A stretch of 64,000 nucleotides of DNA. Origin: Metellina segmentata (lineage: Eukaryota; Arthropoda; Arachnida; Araneae; Tetragnathidae). The notes under the pieces are model-generated. The model had not been told where the DNA came from. It was given only the letters and a program-made list of their open reading frames with translations, and did not search any database. Each line of letters begins with the position of its first letter. Positions within the stretch are counted from its first letter, which is position 1. The stretch covers positions 74,175,914 to 74,239,913 of the forward strand of contig OX375881.1 in assembly GCA_947359465.1 (NCBI GenBank), given 5' to 3'. The position numbers and the translations under genes are program-made. This document shows positions 50,401-52,329 of the stretch, in pieces.

Positions 50401-51506
50401 ATATAAATAAAACCTCATAGATTTACAGTTGATTATTTCAACTTTTAACAGTATTTGCATAACAAATATTTTTCTTCAAATATCAAACTCGAGTTATTTT
50501 TAAATTTGATTTTCAATCTGTACACTAGTTAGGTAGGTACATGTTAATAAGAAATTAACATGAAATTTACAAAAAAAAAATTTAATGAATTAAAAACATG
50601 TTGAGTATTAAAAAACTTAAACAAAAATACTCAGAAGCAAACCCGATGATTCATTTAATAACAACCTTTAAATTTTACAGTTCATTTTAGTTATCCTCCA
50701 AATTCAGTTTTTCAAAAATTTCTATTTAAGATTTCTGTCTATATTACAGAAAATCTCCTAGAATCACAATAATCTCCAAAACATTTTGTAGTCTATTTCA
50801 ATTAAAAGTTAAAACATTACAAAAGCTTGTTGTTCTTTATGCATATCAGTCAAAATCGATAAGAAAATACAATTATTCAATAACAATAATTGGGTGGATA
50901 AAGTTTTTAAAATTAAACTTGCTATCTACAAACTGAATTTACCATAATTTGATAAACAGTGGAAAAAATCTAATAACTTGAAACAAGCTGTTTTAGAACT
51001 GACTCTTTTTAACAAGTTGACAATGTCTCAGTAGCCAGTCACGCATTCGTGCGGGAAGAGCTGCGCCTTAATATTTATTCTCTGCTGAAATTGGTATTAT
51101 ATGTTAGGTGTTGGCATGGAGTAATGGTTAGAGGCTAGTTGTAAAGGTATGTGGTTTTAAATTTAAGCCTTTATTAGTAATTTTTAAAAATCTTGTAATG
51201 CGAGTTGTAGAGACGATAGTTCTGCAGGGTCTTCACGCTCCCCCCCAAAAAAATGCAATCTAATAAGCCTCTAACAGATGATGAAATTGCAAATTTGCTG
51301 GCTGAGCTTTCTTTAATCTATTCTGGTATTGGCTTCTGGAAAAAACCCATTTCTACGGTGGGGCAATAACTATCAACGCACTATATCAACCTTCGCAGCA
51401 AATATGTTACACTCTACAAAATTTTCATTAGCACTTACTTTCCTTTCCATGACAGTTTAGTCACAACAAAACAAGCAACATCCTCATTGTCTTTCAAGGG
51501 ATTCAT
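1..51506 (-). CDS. DNAJC13: DNAJC13 / RME-8 endosomal DnaJ co-chaperone gene (5' 43 coding exons; 3' end off the left edge)
   Basis: The spliced minus-strand product is colinear with animal DNAJC13 (RME-8) along its whole readable length. Domains in order: a PH-like N-terminal region (residues about 1-110), armadillo-like helical stretches, IWN repeat 1 (IWN at 772-774), a GYF-like domain (GPYGF at 986-990), IWN repeat 2 (IWS at 1201-1203), a J domain with HPD at 1330-1332, and IWN repeat 3 (IWD at 1640-1642). The family sits on early endosomes, binds PI3P, stimulates Hsc70 and works with SNX1/retromer and the WASH complex. The 43 exons total 5554 nt (1851 codons plus 1 nt) with no stop, no frameshift and GT/AG at every junction. 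The start is the ATG at 51506-51504 in AAAATG context, giving MNPLKDNED, which aligns with the human start. Roughly 390 C-terminal residues are outside the window. No non-coding 5' exon or promoter could be identified. Confidence 0.97.
48..122 (-). CDS. DNAJC13: DNAJC13 exon 43 (last coding exon in window; residues 1827-1852)
   Basis: Encodes [20 protein letters not shown] and DAMTKG, aligned with human RQLVLETLYALTSS and IKEAMAKG. The donor GTAATT leads into an intron that runs off the left edge. Confidence 0.93.
861..966 (-). CDS. DNAJC13: DNAJC13 exon 42 (residues 1792-1827)
   Basis: Encodes [20 protein letters not shown] and [13 protein letters not shown], matching human [20 protein letters not shown]. 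It ends in phase 1 at donor GTAAGT. Confidence 0.93.
1401..1492 (-). CDS. DNAJC13: DNAJC13 exon 41 (residues 1761-1791)
   Basis: A 92-nt exon with [16 protein letters not shown] and VQALAID, matching human IGHFKLIFSLLRVHG. The acceptor is GCTGTAG and the donor GTAAGT. Confidence 0.95.
1764..1938 (-). CDS. DNAJC13: DNAJC13 exon 40 (residues 1703-1761)
   Basis: Encodes [19 protein letters not shown] and [18 protein letters not shown], matching human LLDYIGSQAQYLHTFMA. The acceptor is TTCCCAG and the donor GTAGGA. Confidence 0.96.
2781..3603. mobile_element. hAT-type element with 8-bp target-site duplication
   Basis: The ends are inverted: CAGGGGTGGCCAACC on the left and, read inward, CAGAGGTGGCCAACC on the right. 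The flanking octamers CCATATGG (left) and CCATCTGG (right) form an 8-bp target-site duplication with one difference, as expected for hAT transposons. No hAT transposase is visible. The interior carries a mariner transposase fragment. Confidence 0.8.
3010..3420 (+). pseudogene. Mariner transposase C-terminal fragment inside the hAT element
   Basis: Plus-strand frames give [20 protein letters not shown] (a catalytic-Asp block) and, further on, [18 protein letters not shown] and NSFEVEA, the usual mariner C-terminal order. The reading frame is interrupted by stops and shifts and the N-terminal half is missing. No mariner terminal repeats were seen at its edges. It is not functional. Confidence 0.7.
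3910..4026 (-). CDS. DNAJC13: DNAJC13 exon 39 (residues 1664-1702)
   Basis: Encodes [20 protein letters not shown] and [16 protein letters not shown], matching human [16 protein letters not shown]. The acceptor is GCTCTTAG and the donor GTAAGA. Confidence 0.96.
4112..4225 (-). CDS. DNAJC13: DNAJC13 exon 38 (IWN repeat 3; residues 1626-1663)
   Basis: Encodes [20 protein letters not shown], aligned with human [20 protein letters not shown]. IWD at 1640-1642 is repeat 3. The donor is GTGAGT. Confidence 0.97.
4893..5249 (+). pseudogene. Mariner transposase fragment (N-terminal to first catalytic block)
   Basis: A 118-codon open stretch inside the mariner. It carries [31 protein letters not shown] and [13 protein letters not shown] in the canonical order. 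The first catalytic Asp is Asn. It is continued in other frames by the 5415-5771 stretch. Confidence 0.8.
5415..5771 (+). pseudogene. Mariner transposase fragment (second and third catalytic blocks)
   Basis: Carries [12 protein letters not shown] and [20 protein letters not shown], the second and third catalytic blocks of mariner transposases. The third Asp is Asn. It is out of frame with the upstream fragment. Confidence 0.8.
6141..6308 (-). CDS. DNAJC13: DNAJC13 exon 37 (residues 1570-1625)
   Basis: Encodes [20 protein letters not shown] and [11 protein letters not shown], matching human VANSLAKLSVHALSRLGGY. The acceptor is TTATGCAG and the donor GTAAGT. Confidence 0.96.
6401..6580 (-). 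CDS. DNAJC13: DNAJC13 exon 36 (residues 1510-1569)
   Basis: Encodes [20 protein letters not shown], then [15 protein letters not shown] and EESNKQ. The acceptor is GTTTTAG and the donor GTATTT. Confidence 0.96.
7251..7442 (-). CDS. DNAJC13: DNAJC13 exon 35 (residues 1446-1509)
   Basis: Encodes [18 protein letters not shown], then [19 protein letters not shown] and ends DLCRILYFQ, matching human LQEAFSRCVAVLTRASK. The acceptor is ATTAAAG and the donor GTAAGA. Confidence 0.95.
7991..8175 (-). CDS. DNAJC13: DNAJC13 exon 34 (residues 1384-1445)
   Basis: Encodes [20 protein letters not shown] and [19 protein letters not shown], very close to human. The acceptor is GTTTTAG and the donor GTATGT. 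The antisense LINE begins about 150 bp into the upstream intron. Confidence 0.97.
8228..10258 (+). pseudogene. LINE reverse transcriptase ORF (endonuclease mostly missing, 3' frameshift)
   Basis: A 676-codon open frame. From about residue 65 it shows the endonuclease terminal SDHRS, then [36 protein letters not shown], motif [17 protein letters not shown], motif [13 protein letters not shown] and catalytic motif C FADD (near residue 517), followed by the CR1-type [16 protein letters not shown]. The first roughly 35-60 codons are probably host intron read through. Compared with the copy at 58403, two bases are missing near 10222 (CCAAAAATAATA against CTACAAAAATAATA), which shifts the frame. 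The C-terminal part continues in the next frame to a stop at 10557-10559. Confidence 0.88.
8330..10622 (+). mobile_element. CR1/L2-like non-LTR retrotransposon, 5'-truncated, antisense in a DNAJC13 intron
   Basis: A LINE whose left part begins near the last endonuclease motif (SDHRS around 8424) and runs through a full reverse transcriptase to a 3' end shared with two other copies in the window. The 3' tail is ATTTGT-type repeat (ATATTTGTATTTGTA), not poly(A). A 7-bp stem GACCAGC/GCTGGTC (10566-10572 and 10594-10600) precedes the tail. The exact 5' boundary is uncertain. It lies in the intron between DNAJC13 exons 33 and 34, in the opposite orientation to the gene. Confidence 0.88.
10200..10559 (+). 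pseudogene. LINE ORF C-terminal part after the frameshift
   Basis: Continues the RT ORF in another frame: [20 protein letters not shown] and [19 protein letters not shown]. The same C-terminus is found at 51726-52010 and 58690-58938. The stop TAA is followed directly by the conserved 3'UTR hairpin. Confidence 0.85.
11160..11290 (-). repeat. Possible tRNA-like SINE remnant (minus)
   Basis: The minus strand contains GGCCCTCAGTTCAGCAGGCT then GTGTTCAAATCCTGG, resembling A and B boxes. The tail does not clearly match the other copies. Low confidence. Confidence 0.35.
11777..12535 (-). mobile_element. Non-autonomous Helitron-like element (minus)
   Basis: Read on the minus strand it begins with the AATTATAAAAGGAAGTGTTT 5' end shared with the other copies (around 12530) and ends GGGCAATGCTGGG-TTAG. 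It contains TTCCACAGATTTCAAATCC-type internal repeats. The left part contains two similar modules, each with a GTTTGC...GCAAAC palindrome. No Rep/helicase coding was seen. Confidence 0.65.
12561..12696 (-). CDS. DNAJC13: DNAJC13 exon 33 (J-domain end; residues 1339-1384)
   Basis: Encodes [18 protein letters not shown] and [19 protein letters not shown], completing J helix III (VNKAYEFL). The donor is GTAAGA in phase 1. The left-hand intron of about 4.4 kb contains a Helitron and the LINE. Confidence 0.96.
13156..13234 (-). CDS. DNAJC13: DNAJC13 exon 32 (J-domain HPD; residues 1312-1338)
   Basis: A 79-nt exon encoding [23 protein letters not shown] at 1330-1332 is the Hsc70-stimulating tripeptide and is intact. 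The acceptor is TTTTTCAG and the donor GTTAGT. Confidence 0.98.
13488..13600 (-). CDS. DNAJC13: DNAJC13 exon 31 (J-domain start; residues 1275-1312)
   Basis: Encodes [19 protein letters not shown] and [11 protein letters not shown], the linker and helix I of the J domain. The donor is GTAAGC in phase 2. A 3.6-kb intron with a Tc1 element precedes it. Confidence 0.96.
13818..13840. repeat. Poly(A) tract
   Basis: A run of about 21 A in the intron between exons 30 and 31. No retroelement body was recognised beside it. Confidence 0.8.
15103..16594 (-). mobile_element. Tc1-like transposon, inactive
   Basis: 27-bp terminal inverted repeats at 15103-15129 and 16568-16594 match at 26 positions (CACTGCTTGACAATTGCTAA on the left). 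TA precedes the left end. The minus strand encodes a Tc1 transposase remnant: [33 protein letters not shown] with the second catalytic Asp, and [15 protein letters not shown] with the Glu. The first Asp is lost (VMFSGKS instead of FSDES) and frames are broken. Confidence 0.87.
15444..15692 (-). pseudogene. Tc1 transposase C-terminal fragment (DD34E second and third blocks)
   Basis: An 82-codon frame with [10 protein letters not shown] and [18 protein letters not shown], i.e. the second Asp and the Glu of the DD34E triad in the right spacing. It belongs to the 15103-16594 element. Upstream parts are in other frames. Confidence 0.82.
17164..17365 (-). CDS. DNAJC13: DNAJC13 exon 30 (residues 1207-1274)
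   Basis: Encodes [20 protein letters not shown], then [20 protein letters not shown] and FPDWPIMDP, almost identical to human. The acceptor is TTTTCAG and the donor GTATGT. Confidence 0.98.
17930..18084 (-). CDS. DNAJC13: DNAJC13 exon 29 (IWN repeat 2; residues 1156-1207)
   Basis: Encodes [20 protein letters not shown] and [16 protein letters not shown] at 1201-1203 is repeat 2; human also has IWS here. The acceptor is TTTTAG and the donor GTAAAG. Confidence 0.97.
18204..18404 (-). CDS. DNAJC13: DNAJC13 exon 28 (residues 1089-1155)
   Basis: Encodes [20 protein letters not shown], then [11 protein letters not shown] and [12 protein letters not shown], nearly the human sequence. The donor is GTAAGT. 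Confidence 0.97.
18587..19243. mobile_element. Non-autonomous DNA element with CAAGGTGG ends (copy A)
   Basis: Left CAAGGTGGCAACAAAATC and right GTTCTATTACCACCTTG are inverted. The interior aligns closely over most of its length with 46819-47634. No open frame of note is shared between the two copies, so it is probably a non-autonomous DNA transposon. Confidence 0.72.
19406..19490 (-). CDS. DNAJC13: DNAJC13 exon 27 (residues 1060-1088)
   Basis: An 85-nt exon encoding [20 protein letters not shown] and HIVQ, matching human IIRPLPKVKRLLSDSTCLP. The acceptor is TTTCCAG and the donor GTATGT. Confidence 0.95.
19491..21485. other. DNAJC13 intron (exons 26-27)
   Basis: A 2-kb AT-rich intron. Only the hAT-like end at 21215-21300 is recognisable. 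No conserved coding was seen. Confidence 0.5.
21215..21300 (-). repeat. hAT-like end fragment
   Basis: The minus strand reads CAGTGGTTCTTCAAATGTGA then CTGGCCCTTTGGGGTC, resembling a hAT terminal region. The remainder is not recognised. Confidence 0.35.
21486..21688 (-). CDS. DNAJC13: DNAJC13 exon 26 (GYF-like domain, second part; residues 993-1060)
   Basis: Encodes [20 protein letters not shown], then IPQLKWCL, and ends CEYFPSR. The polypyrimidine tract is exceptionally strong (T10 before CAG). The donor is GTAAGT in phase 2. Confidence 0.97.
22406..22510 (-). CDS. DNAJC13: DNAJC13 exon 25 (GYF-like domain, first part; residues 958-992)
   Basis: Encodes [11 protein letters not shown], then [21 protein letters not shown]. 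The W-Y pair and GPYGF at 986-990 mark the GYF-like domain of the family. The acceptor is TTTTTTAG and the donor GTAAGA. Confidence 0.96.
22929..23030 (-). CDS. DNAJC13: DNAJC13 exon 24 (residues 924-957)
   Basis: Encodes [20 protein letters not shown] followed by [14 protein letters not shown], matching human [19 protein letters not shown]. Phase 0. The donor is GTAAAA. Confidence 0.96.
23840..23902 (-). CDS. DNAJC13: DNAJC13 exon 23 (residues 903-923)
   Basis: A 63-nt exon running from [17 protein letters not shown] to IYDK, matching human [16 protein letters not shown]. The acceptor is TTTTTCAG and the donor GTAAAG. Confidence 0.95.
23903..26010. other. Long DNAJC13 intron (exons 22-23)
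   Basis: A 2.1-kb AT-rich intron. 24160-24310 (ACACCAAATTTGGCACACTT and neighbours) looks like a repeat of unknown class. Nothing else was recognised. Confidence 0.5.
26011..26170 (-). CDS. DNAJC13: DNAJC13 exon 22 (residues 849-902)
   Basis: Encodes [19 protein letters not shown] and [17 protein letters not shown], near-identical to human. The acceptor is TTTTTAG and the donor GTGAGT. Confidence 0.97.
26891..27108 (-). CDS. DNAJC13: DNAJC13 exon 21 (residues 777-849)
   Basis: Begins [16 protein letters not shown] and contains [10 protein letters not shown] and [18 protein letters not shown], the region following the IWN motif in human. The donor is GTAAGT in phase 2. Confidence 0.97.
27239..27919 (+). 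mobile_element. Non-autonomous Helitron (plus) with 3' hairpin and CTAG end
   Basis: Starts TCTCTACTATTATAAAAGG after an A and ends with the hairpin GGGGGCTGAGCCCCC immediately followed by TAGT, so CTAG abuts a host T. TC start, 3' hairpin, CTRR end and A|T insertion fit Helitrons. A minus-oriented Helitron 3' end (27408-27475) seems nested inside. No coding capacity. Confidence 0.72.
27935..28410 (-). mobile_element. Helitron fragment (minus, 5' part)
   Basis: Minus-strand relative of the same family: the AAAGGAAATGTTTGTGTGTG end is near 28405, and ATTTTCCACAGATTTCAAAT lies at about 27960. Its 3' end is not recognisable. Confidence 0.55.
28560..28716 (+). mobile_element. Helitron 3' fragment (plus)
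   Basis: Contains GGGATTTGAAATCTACGG and ends GGCAACGCCGTGCTGGCCTG-CTAG, the 3' end of the family. The 5' part is missing. Confidence 0.6.
29257..29889 (-). mobile_element. Non-autonomous Helitron-like element (minus)
   Basis: On the minus strand it starts near 29889 (TCTC...ATTATAAAAAGGAAGTGTT) and ends ...CACGCAGTAG-CTAG next to a T. It carries two copies of the TTCCACAGATTTCAAAT motif (about 29310 and 29410). Confidence 0.68.
30563..30694 (-). CDS. DNAJC13: DNAJC13 exon 20 (IWN repeat 1; residues 733-776)
   Basis: Encodes [20 protein letters not shown] and ends PDLIWNYR. The IWN tripeptide at 772-774 is the signature of RME-8 repeat 1. The acceptor is TTTATAG and the donor GTATGA. Confidence 0.97.
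31928..31957 (-). CDS. DNAJC13: DNAJC13 candidate 30-nt cassette exon
   Basis: A 30-nt phase 0-0 block between exons 19 and 20 is flanked by an AG acceptor (TTGCAAG) and a good donor (GTATGA). It encodes [10 protein letters not shown] without a stop. Skipping it joins PKKE directly to DRIQQRP, which aligns with human AQKENINQKP, so the exon would be an optional insertion. I infer alternative splicing; chance GT/AG spacing cannot be excluded. Confidence 0.5.
32253..32381 (-). CDS. DNAJC13: DNAJC13 exon 19 (residues 690-732)
   Basis: Encodes [19 protein letters not shown] and ends [15 protein letters not shown], matching human VLMHWRDRMGIAQKE. Phase 0. The adjoining introns hold a Tc1 element (right) and the candidate cassette exon (left). 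Confidence 0.95.
32437..32482. repeat. (TA)n microsatellite
   Basis: A run of TA dinucleotides with one CA interruption, next to the left end of the Tc1 element. It may extend the TA target site. Confidence 0.85.
32486..33436 (-). mobile_element. Tc1-like transposon with an internally duplicated block
   Basis: Inverted ends share a 17-bp perfect core CACCAAGAAGGAGTTGT (32507-32523; complement at 33397-33413) and ACACT outer ends, with TA-rich flanks. The minus strand encodes [32 protein letters not shown] and [20 protein letters not shown], i.e. the second Asp and the Glu of a Tc1 transposase. A block of about 60 bp is present twice (33181-33241 and 33336-33396). The N-terminal part of the transposase is missing. 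Confidence 0.83.
32767..33129 (-). pseudogene. Tc1 transposase C-terminal fragment
   Basis: A 120-codon minus-strand frame. It covers the middle and C-terminal catalytic core with QQDNARSH (Asp) and PMEYTWNIM (Glu). The first-Asp segment (FGDKSHF) lies upstream in another frame, in the duplicated block. Not functional. Confidence 0.82.
33507..33602 (-). CDS. DNAJC13: DNAJC13 exon 18 (residues 658-689)
   Basis: A 96-nt exon beginning [15 protein letters not shown] and ending [11 protein letters not shown], aligned with human PPGLLAYLESSD to VRDNVKIA. The donor is GTGAGT. Confidence 0.95.
33895..34055 (-). repeat. tRNA-derived SINE copy (minus)
   Basis: On the minus strand GTCGCAGTGGCTCAGTGAGT resembles a tRNA start with box A, and GTGTTCAATTCCTC resembles box B about 50 nt later. 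The tail contains GATGTTTGGTGCAGCTTGGC, shared with the other SINE copies. Confidence 0.65.
34125..34322 (-). CDS. DNAJC13: DNAJC13 exon 17 (residues 592-657)
   Basis: Encodes [19 protein letters not shown] and [19 protein letters not shown], followed by LLKRIL. Very close to human. The acceptor is CTTCACAG and the donor GTAAGT. Confidence 0.97.
34513..34569 (-). CDS. DNAJC13: DNAJC13 exon 16 (residues 573-591)
   Basis: A 57-nt exon encoding [19 protein letters not shown], aligned to human HPSMAIIKGAGLVMKAIIE. The acceptor is TTTTCTAG and the donor GTAAAG. Confidence 0.95.
35449..35604 (-). CDS. DNAJC13: DNAJC13 exon 15 (residues 521-572)
   Basis: Contains [18 protein letters not shown], identical to human over 16 residues, and ends LFRLFQ. 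The acceptor is ATTTTAG and the donor GTAACT. Confidence 0.97.
35739..35846 (-). CDS. DNAJC13: DNAJC13 exon 14 (residues 485-520)
   Basis: Encodes [20 protein letters not shown] and [12 protein letters not shown]. Human has the same block with few changes. The acceptor is TTTCAG and the donor GTAAGT. Confidence 0.96.
36344..36443 (-). CDS. DNAJC13: DNAJC13 exon 13 (residues 451-484)
   Basis: A 100-nt exon encoding [19 protein letters not shown] and [11 protein letters not shown], nearly the human sequence. The acceptor is TTTAAG and the donor GTAAAG. Confidence 0.96.
37386..37540 (-). CDS. DNAJC13: DNAJC13 exon 12 (residues 400-451)
   Basis: Encodes [20 protein letters not shown] and [17 protein letters not shown], a highly conserved segment. 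The acceptor is TTTCAG and the donor GTAAGT; phase 2 end. Confidence 0.96.
37958..38058 (-). CDS. DNAJC13: DNAJC13 exon 11 (residues 366-399)
   Basis: A 101-nt exon containing [20 protein letters not shown], matching human [20 protein letters not shown]. The acceptor is TTTCATAG and the donor GTATGC. The 3.3-kb intron separating it from exon 10 holds the CAGGGTTCCCACT transposon. Confidence 0.94.
38444..40760. mobile_element. 2.3-kb DNA transposon with CAGGGTTCCCACT inverted ends
   Basis: A perfect 13-bp inverted repeat CAGGGTTCCCACT sits at both ends, and TAGCT flanks both sides (5-bp target duplication). Subterminal AAGGACTT/AAGCACTT repeats occur at each end (38480-38525; 40650-40745). 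No transposase could be read; short frames at 39001-39300 and 40410-40628 have no recognisable motif. The ends look hAT-like, but a 5-bp duplication is not the usual 8 bp. Confidence 0.72.
39530..39700 (-). repeat. Dispersed repeat with CGTCATCTGACC motif (minus)
   Basis: On the minus strand it contains CTCAGATGTCTCGTCATC then TGACCATGGTTCAAAATTA, matching 56083-56125 on the plus strand. It lies inside the 38444-40760 element, so it is a nested insertion or part of it. The repeat class is unknown. Confidence 0.5.
41363..41529 (-). CDS. DNAJC13: DNAJC13 exon 10 (residues 310-366)
   Basis: Carries [14 protein letters not shown] and the [15 protein letters not shown] block, both near-identical to human. 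The acceptor TTTTGAAAG is weak but gives exact phase and alignment. The donor is GTAAGG. Confidence 0.95.
41613..41704 (-). CDS. DNAJC13: DNAJC13 exon 9 (residues 280-310)
   Basis: Encodes [20 protein letters not shown] and continues to FTSSD, matching human VFALVCDSENPQLFTIEF. It ends AG|GTAGGT in phase 2. Confidence 0.93.
41905..42095 (-). repeat. tRNA-derived SINE copy (minus)
   Basis: The minus strand reads GTTGCCATGACTTGGTGGCA then GATTCGATTCCTACC (box B). The tail, TGATGTTTGGGCCCAGCTTG then CCTATAATGGTC, matches the copies at 45650 and 46060. Confidence 0.7.
42657..42752 (-). CDS. DNAJC13: DNAJC13 exon 8 (residues 248-279)
   Basis: A 96-nt exon with the strongly conserved [19 protein letters not shown] core. 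The acceptor is CCTTTTAG and the donor GTAAGT; phase 0. Confidence 0.95.
42955..43018 (-). CDS. DNAJC13: DNAJC13 exon 7 (residues 226-247)
   Basis: A 64-nt exon encoding [19 protein letters not shown] and ending RHN, matching human [21 protein letters not shown]. The acceptor is TATTTTAG and the donor GTAAGT. Confidence 0.94.
43474..43916 (+). mobile_element. Non-autonomous Helitron (plus), termini intact
   Basis: Begins TCTCTAATATTATAAAAGG after A and ends GCCACACAGTGG-CTAG before T. Two internal copies of GATTT(or C)GAAATCTGCGGAAAA-type sequence lie near 43735 and 43830. It is the cleanest example of the family in the window. Confidence 0.75.
44267..45145. mobile_element. PIF/Harbinger-like MITE with TTA target-site duplication
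   Basis: Left TGTCCGTATTCACAAGTC-CAAGTT and right (read inward) TGGCTATTTTCACAAGTC-TCAAGTT are inverted, and TTA flanks both ends (44264-44266 and 45146-45148). No transposase is visible. A TWA duplication and these ends suggest PIF/Harbinger. Confidence 0.68.
45294..45436 (-). CDS. DNAJC13: DNAJC13 exon 6 (residues 179-226)
   Basis: Encodes [20 protein letters not shown] through RRLGKY, aligning with human HLFASEQREEIIKSA to RFGKYS. It ends AG|GTAAGT in phase 2. Confidence 0.94.
45645..45850 (-). repeat. tRNA-derived SINE copy (minus)
   Basis: Same family: CACTGTGCTAACAACTTTTG near the tRNA-like head, AGGTTTAATTCC in the box B position, and TGTCTGGTGTAGCATGCCTA then CAAATGGCCC in the tail. 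Confidence 0.62.
46060..46245 (-). repeat. tRNA-derived SINE copy (minus)
   Basis: Minus-strand head GGGATTGCCATGCCTCAGTG, box B-like AGATTTGATTCCTCACC, body with AAAACTCCTTGTGTGTG and tail TGATGTTTGGCACAACTT. It lies about 210 bp from the SINE at 45645-45850, in the same orientation. Confidence 0.65.
46275..46732 (-). mobile_element. Mariner fragment (minus), one end present
   Basis: The right terminus, read inward, is CGAGGCTCGTCCGGAAAGTA preceded by TA, a typical mariner end. The minus strand reads [20 protein letters not shown], the second catalytic-Asp block. The rest of the transposase is deleted. Confidence 0.7.
46819..47634. mobile_element. Non-autonomous DNA element with CAGGGTGG ends (copy B)
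   Basis: Left CAGGGTGGCAACA and right TGTTACCACCCTG form terminal inverted repeats. GTATA on both sides could be a 5-bp target duplication. TTCCCTGATTTTT is repeated many times inside. The interior is shared with copy A (TGTTGTGATCCGTGATTGGT, TTTAATTGTTATTGTAAGGG). Confidence 0.75.
47817..48017 (-). CDS. DNAJC13: DNAJC13 exon 5 (residues 112-178)
   Basis: This 201-nt exon starts [12 protein letters not shown] and ends NEFGRL. LHWSDS, the ATYDYKSIE block and the GGF block match human HHWSDS, CSYDYRNIE and GGF. The acceptor is TTTTGCAG and the donor GTAAGA. Confidence 0.96.
48968..49009 (-). CDS. DNAJC13: DNAJC13 exon 4 (residues 98-111)
   Basis: A short 42-nt exon in phase 0 encoding [14 protein letters not shown], equivalent to human RFRTDFSEG. 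The acceptor is TTTTATAG and the donor GTAAGT. Confidence 0.9.
49803..49949 (-). CDS. DNAJC13: DNAJC13 exon 3 (residues 49-97)
   Basis: This 147-nt, phase 0-0 exon begins [11 protein letters not shown] and ends AEILTEAL, matching human WPYGDICSI to LLTEAL. The acceptor is CTGTTTAG and the donor GTATGT. It belongs to the PH-like N-terminal region. Confidence 0.95.
50234..50309 (-). CDS. DNAJC13: DNAJC13 exon 2 (residues 23-48)
   Basis: The acceptor is TTTGTAG and the donor GTTAGT. It encodes [19 protein letters not shown] and ends LEVTNQ. Y24 and R26 complete the conserved PH-like lipid-binding cluster. It ends in phase 0. Confidence 0.95.
51253..51369 (+). pseudogene. Possible piggyBac transposase N-terminal remnant
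   Basis: A short frame [19 protein letters not shown] ending in TAA, in DNAJC13 intron 1 on the opposite strand. The KPLTDDEI motif resembles N-termini of piggyBac-derived proteins. Nothing downstream continues it. Confidence 0.3.
51439..51506 (-). CDS. DNAJC13: DNAJC13 exon 1 (start codon; residues 1-23)
   Basis: This exon starts at ATG 51506-51504 and encodes [21 protein letters not shown]17 and W20 occupy the positions of the human PI3P-binding residues. It ends AA|GTAAGT, splitting a Lys codon after 2 nt. An AG lies just upstream of AAAATG, so an upstream 5'UTR exon is possible. Confidence 0.93.
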
Positions 51507-51699
51507 TTTCTTAAATATACACCTATACAAGAACAAAAATATAATTTATAAATACAAAAATATAACATTGAACTCAAGATAAAATTTAGTATTTTAATTA
51601 TACATGCCAACATATTATTTTGCTGGGAAATTACTTTATTGCTTGTCATGGATAAGTATGTATCAAGAAATATAAACTTTTTTTAAACTGTAATATAAA

Positions 51700-52078
51700 C
51701 TATAATACGTTTAAGTAAGCTAAACATGTATACACTGGAAAGGAGAAGAAGGAGAGGGGATTTGATTCAGCTTTTCAAGTTGGTAAAACAAGGGGACACA
51801 GAGGGCTTAAATTTCAATAGGGATAACAGAACAAGGGGCCATGGGTATAAATTGAATAAGACACATTTTAATCAGGATTTAAGGAAAAACTACTACTTTA
51901 ATAAGGTAATAGACAGTTGGAACATGTTGCCAGAAAATATAGTTCATTCAAAGGGAGTGTACGAATTTAAGATACAATTGGATAGTCAGTGGGAATTGGG
52001 GAATTCATAAACAAAGGACCAGCCTTGTTGGGCTTGAGCCTGTAGCTGGTCGTCAATATTTGTATTTGTGTAAGTATA
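51700..52078 (+). mobile_element. LINE copy 2: heavily 5'-truncated 3' end
   Basis: Contains the last 95 codons ([20 protein letters not shown] to LGNS) and the same 3'UTR, hairpin (52017-52023 with 52045-52051) and ATTTGT tail as the 8330-10622 copy. The 5' end is at about 51700. It lies about 200 bp upstream of the DNAJC13 start codon, antisense to the gene. Confidence 0.9.
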
Positions 52079-52129
52079 TCTAGTGCATTATGAATACTTC
52101 CCCATGTAGTGACATTAGAGTTGTTGTTT

Positions 52130-52318
52130 TTTATAGTGAAAGAGCCATATTTATCCATGGACCCAGTCACAAGACAGACAATATTGAGTAATCGACATAT
52201 ATACATAAGGAAAGTTTTACTTGCACAGAAGAGAAATATAAACAGGAGGAATCGAACTTGCACTATGTATGCAGGTTGCCAGGCATACCCACTAAGCCAG
52301 AATGGACCCATTGTGACA
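52130..52318 (-). repeat. tRNA-derived SINE copy (minus), upstream flank
   Basis: Minus strand: GGCTTAGTGGGTATGCCTGG, then TTCGATTCCTCC (box B), AAAACTTTCCTTATG and a tail with TGGGTCCATGG. It lies directly downstream of LINE copy 2. Confidence 0.65.
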
Positions 52319-52329
52319 TTTGGAATGTA

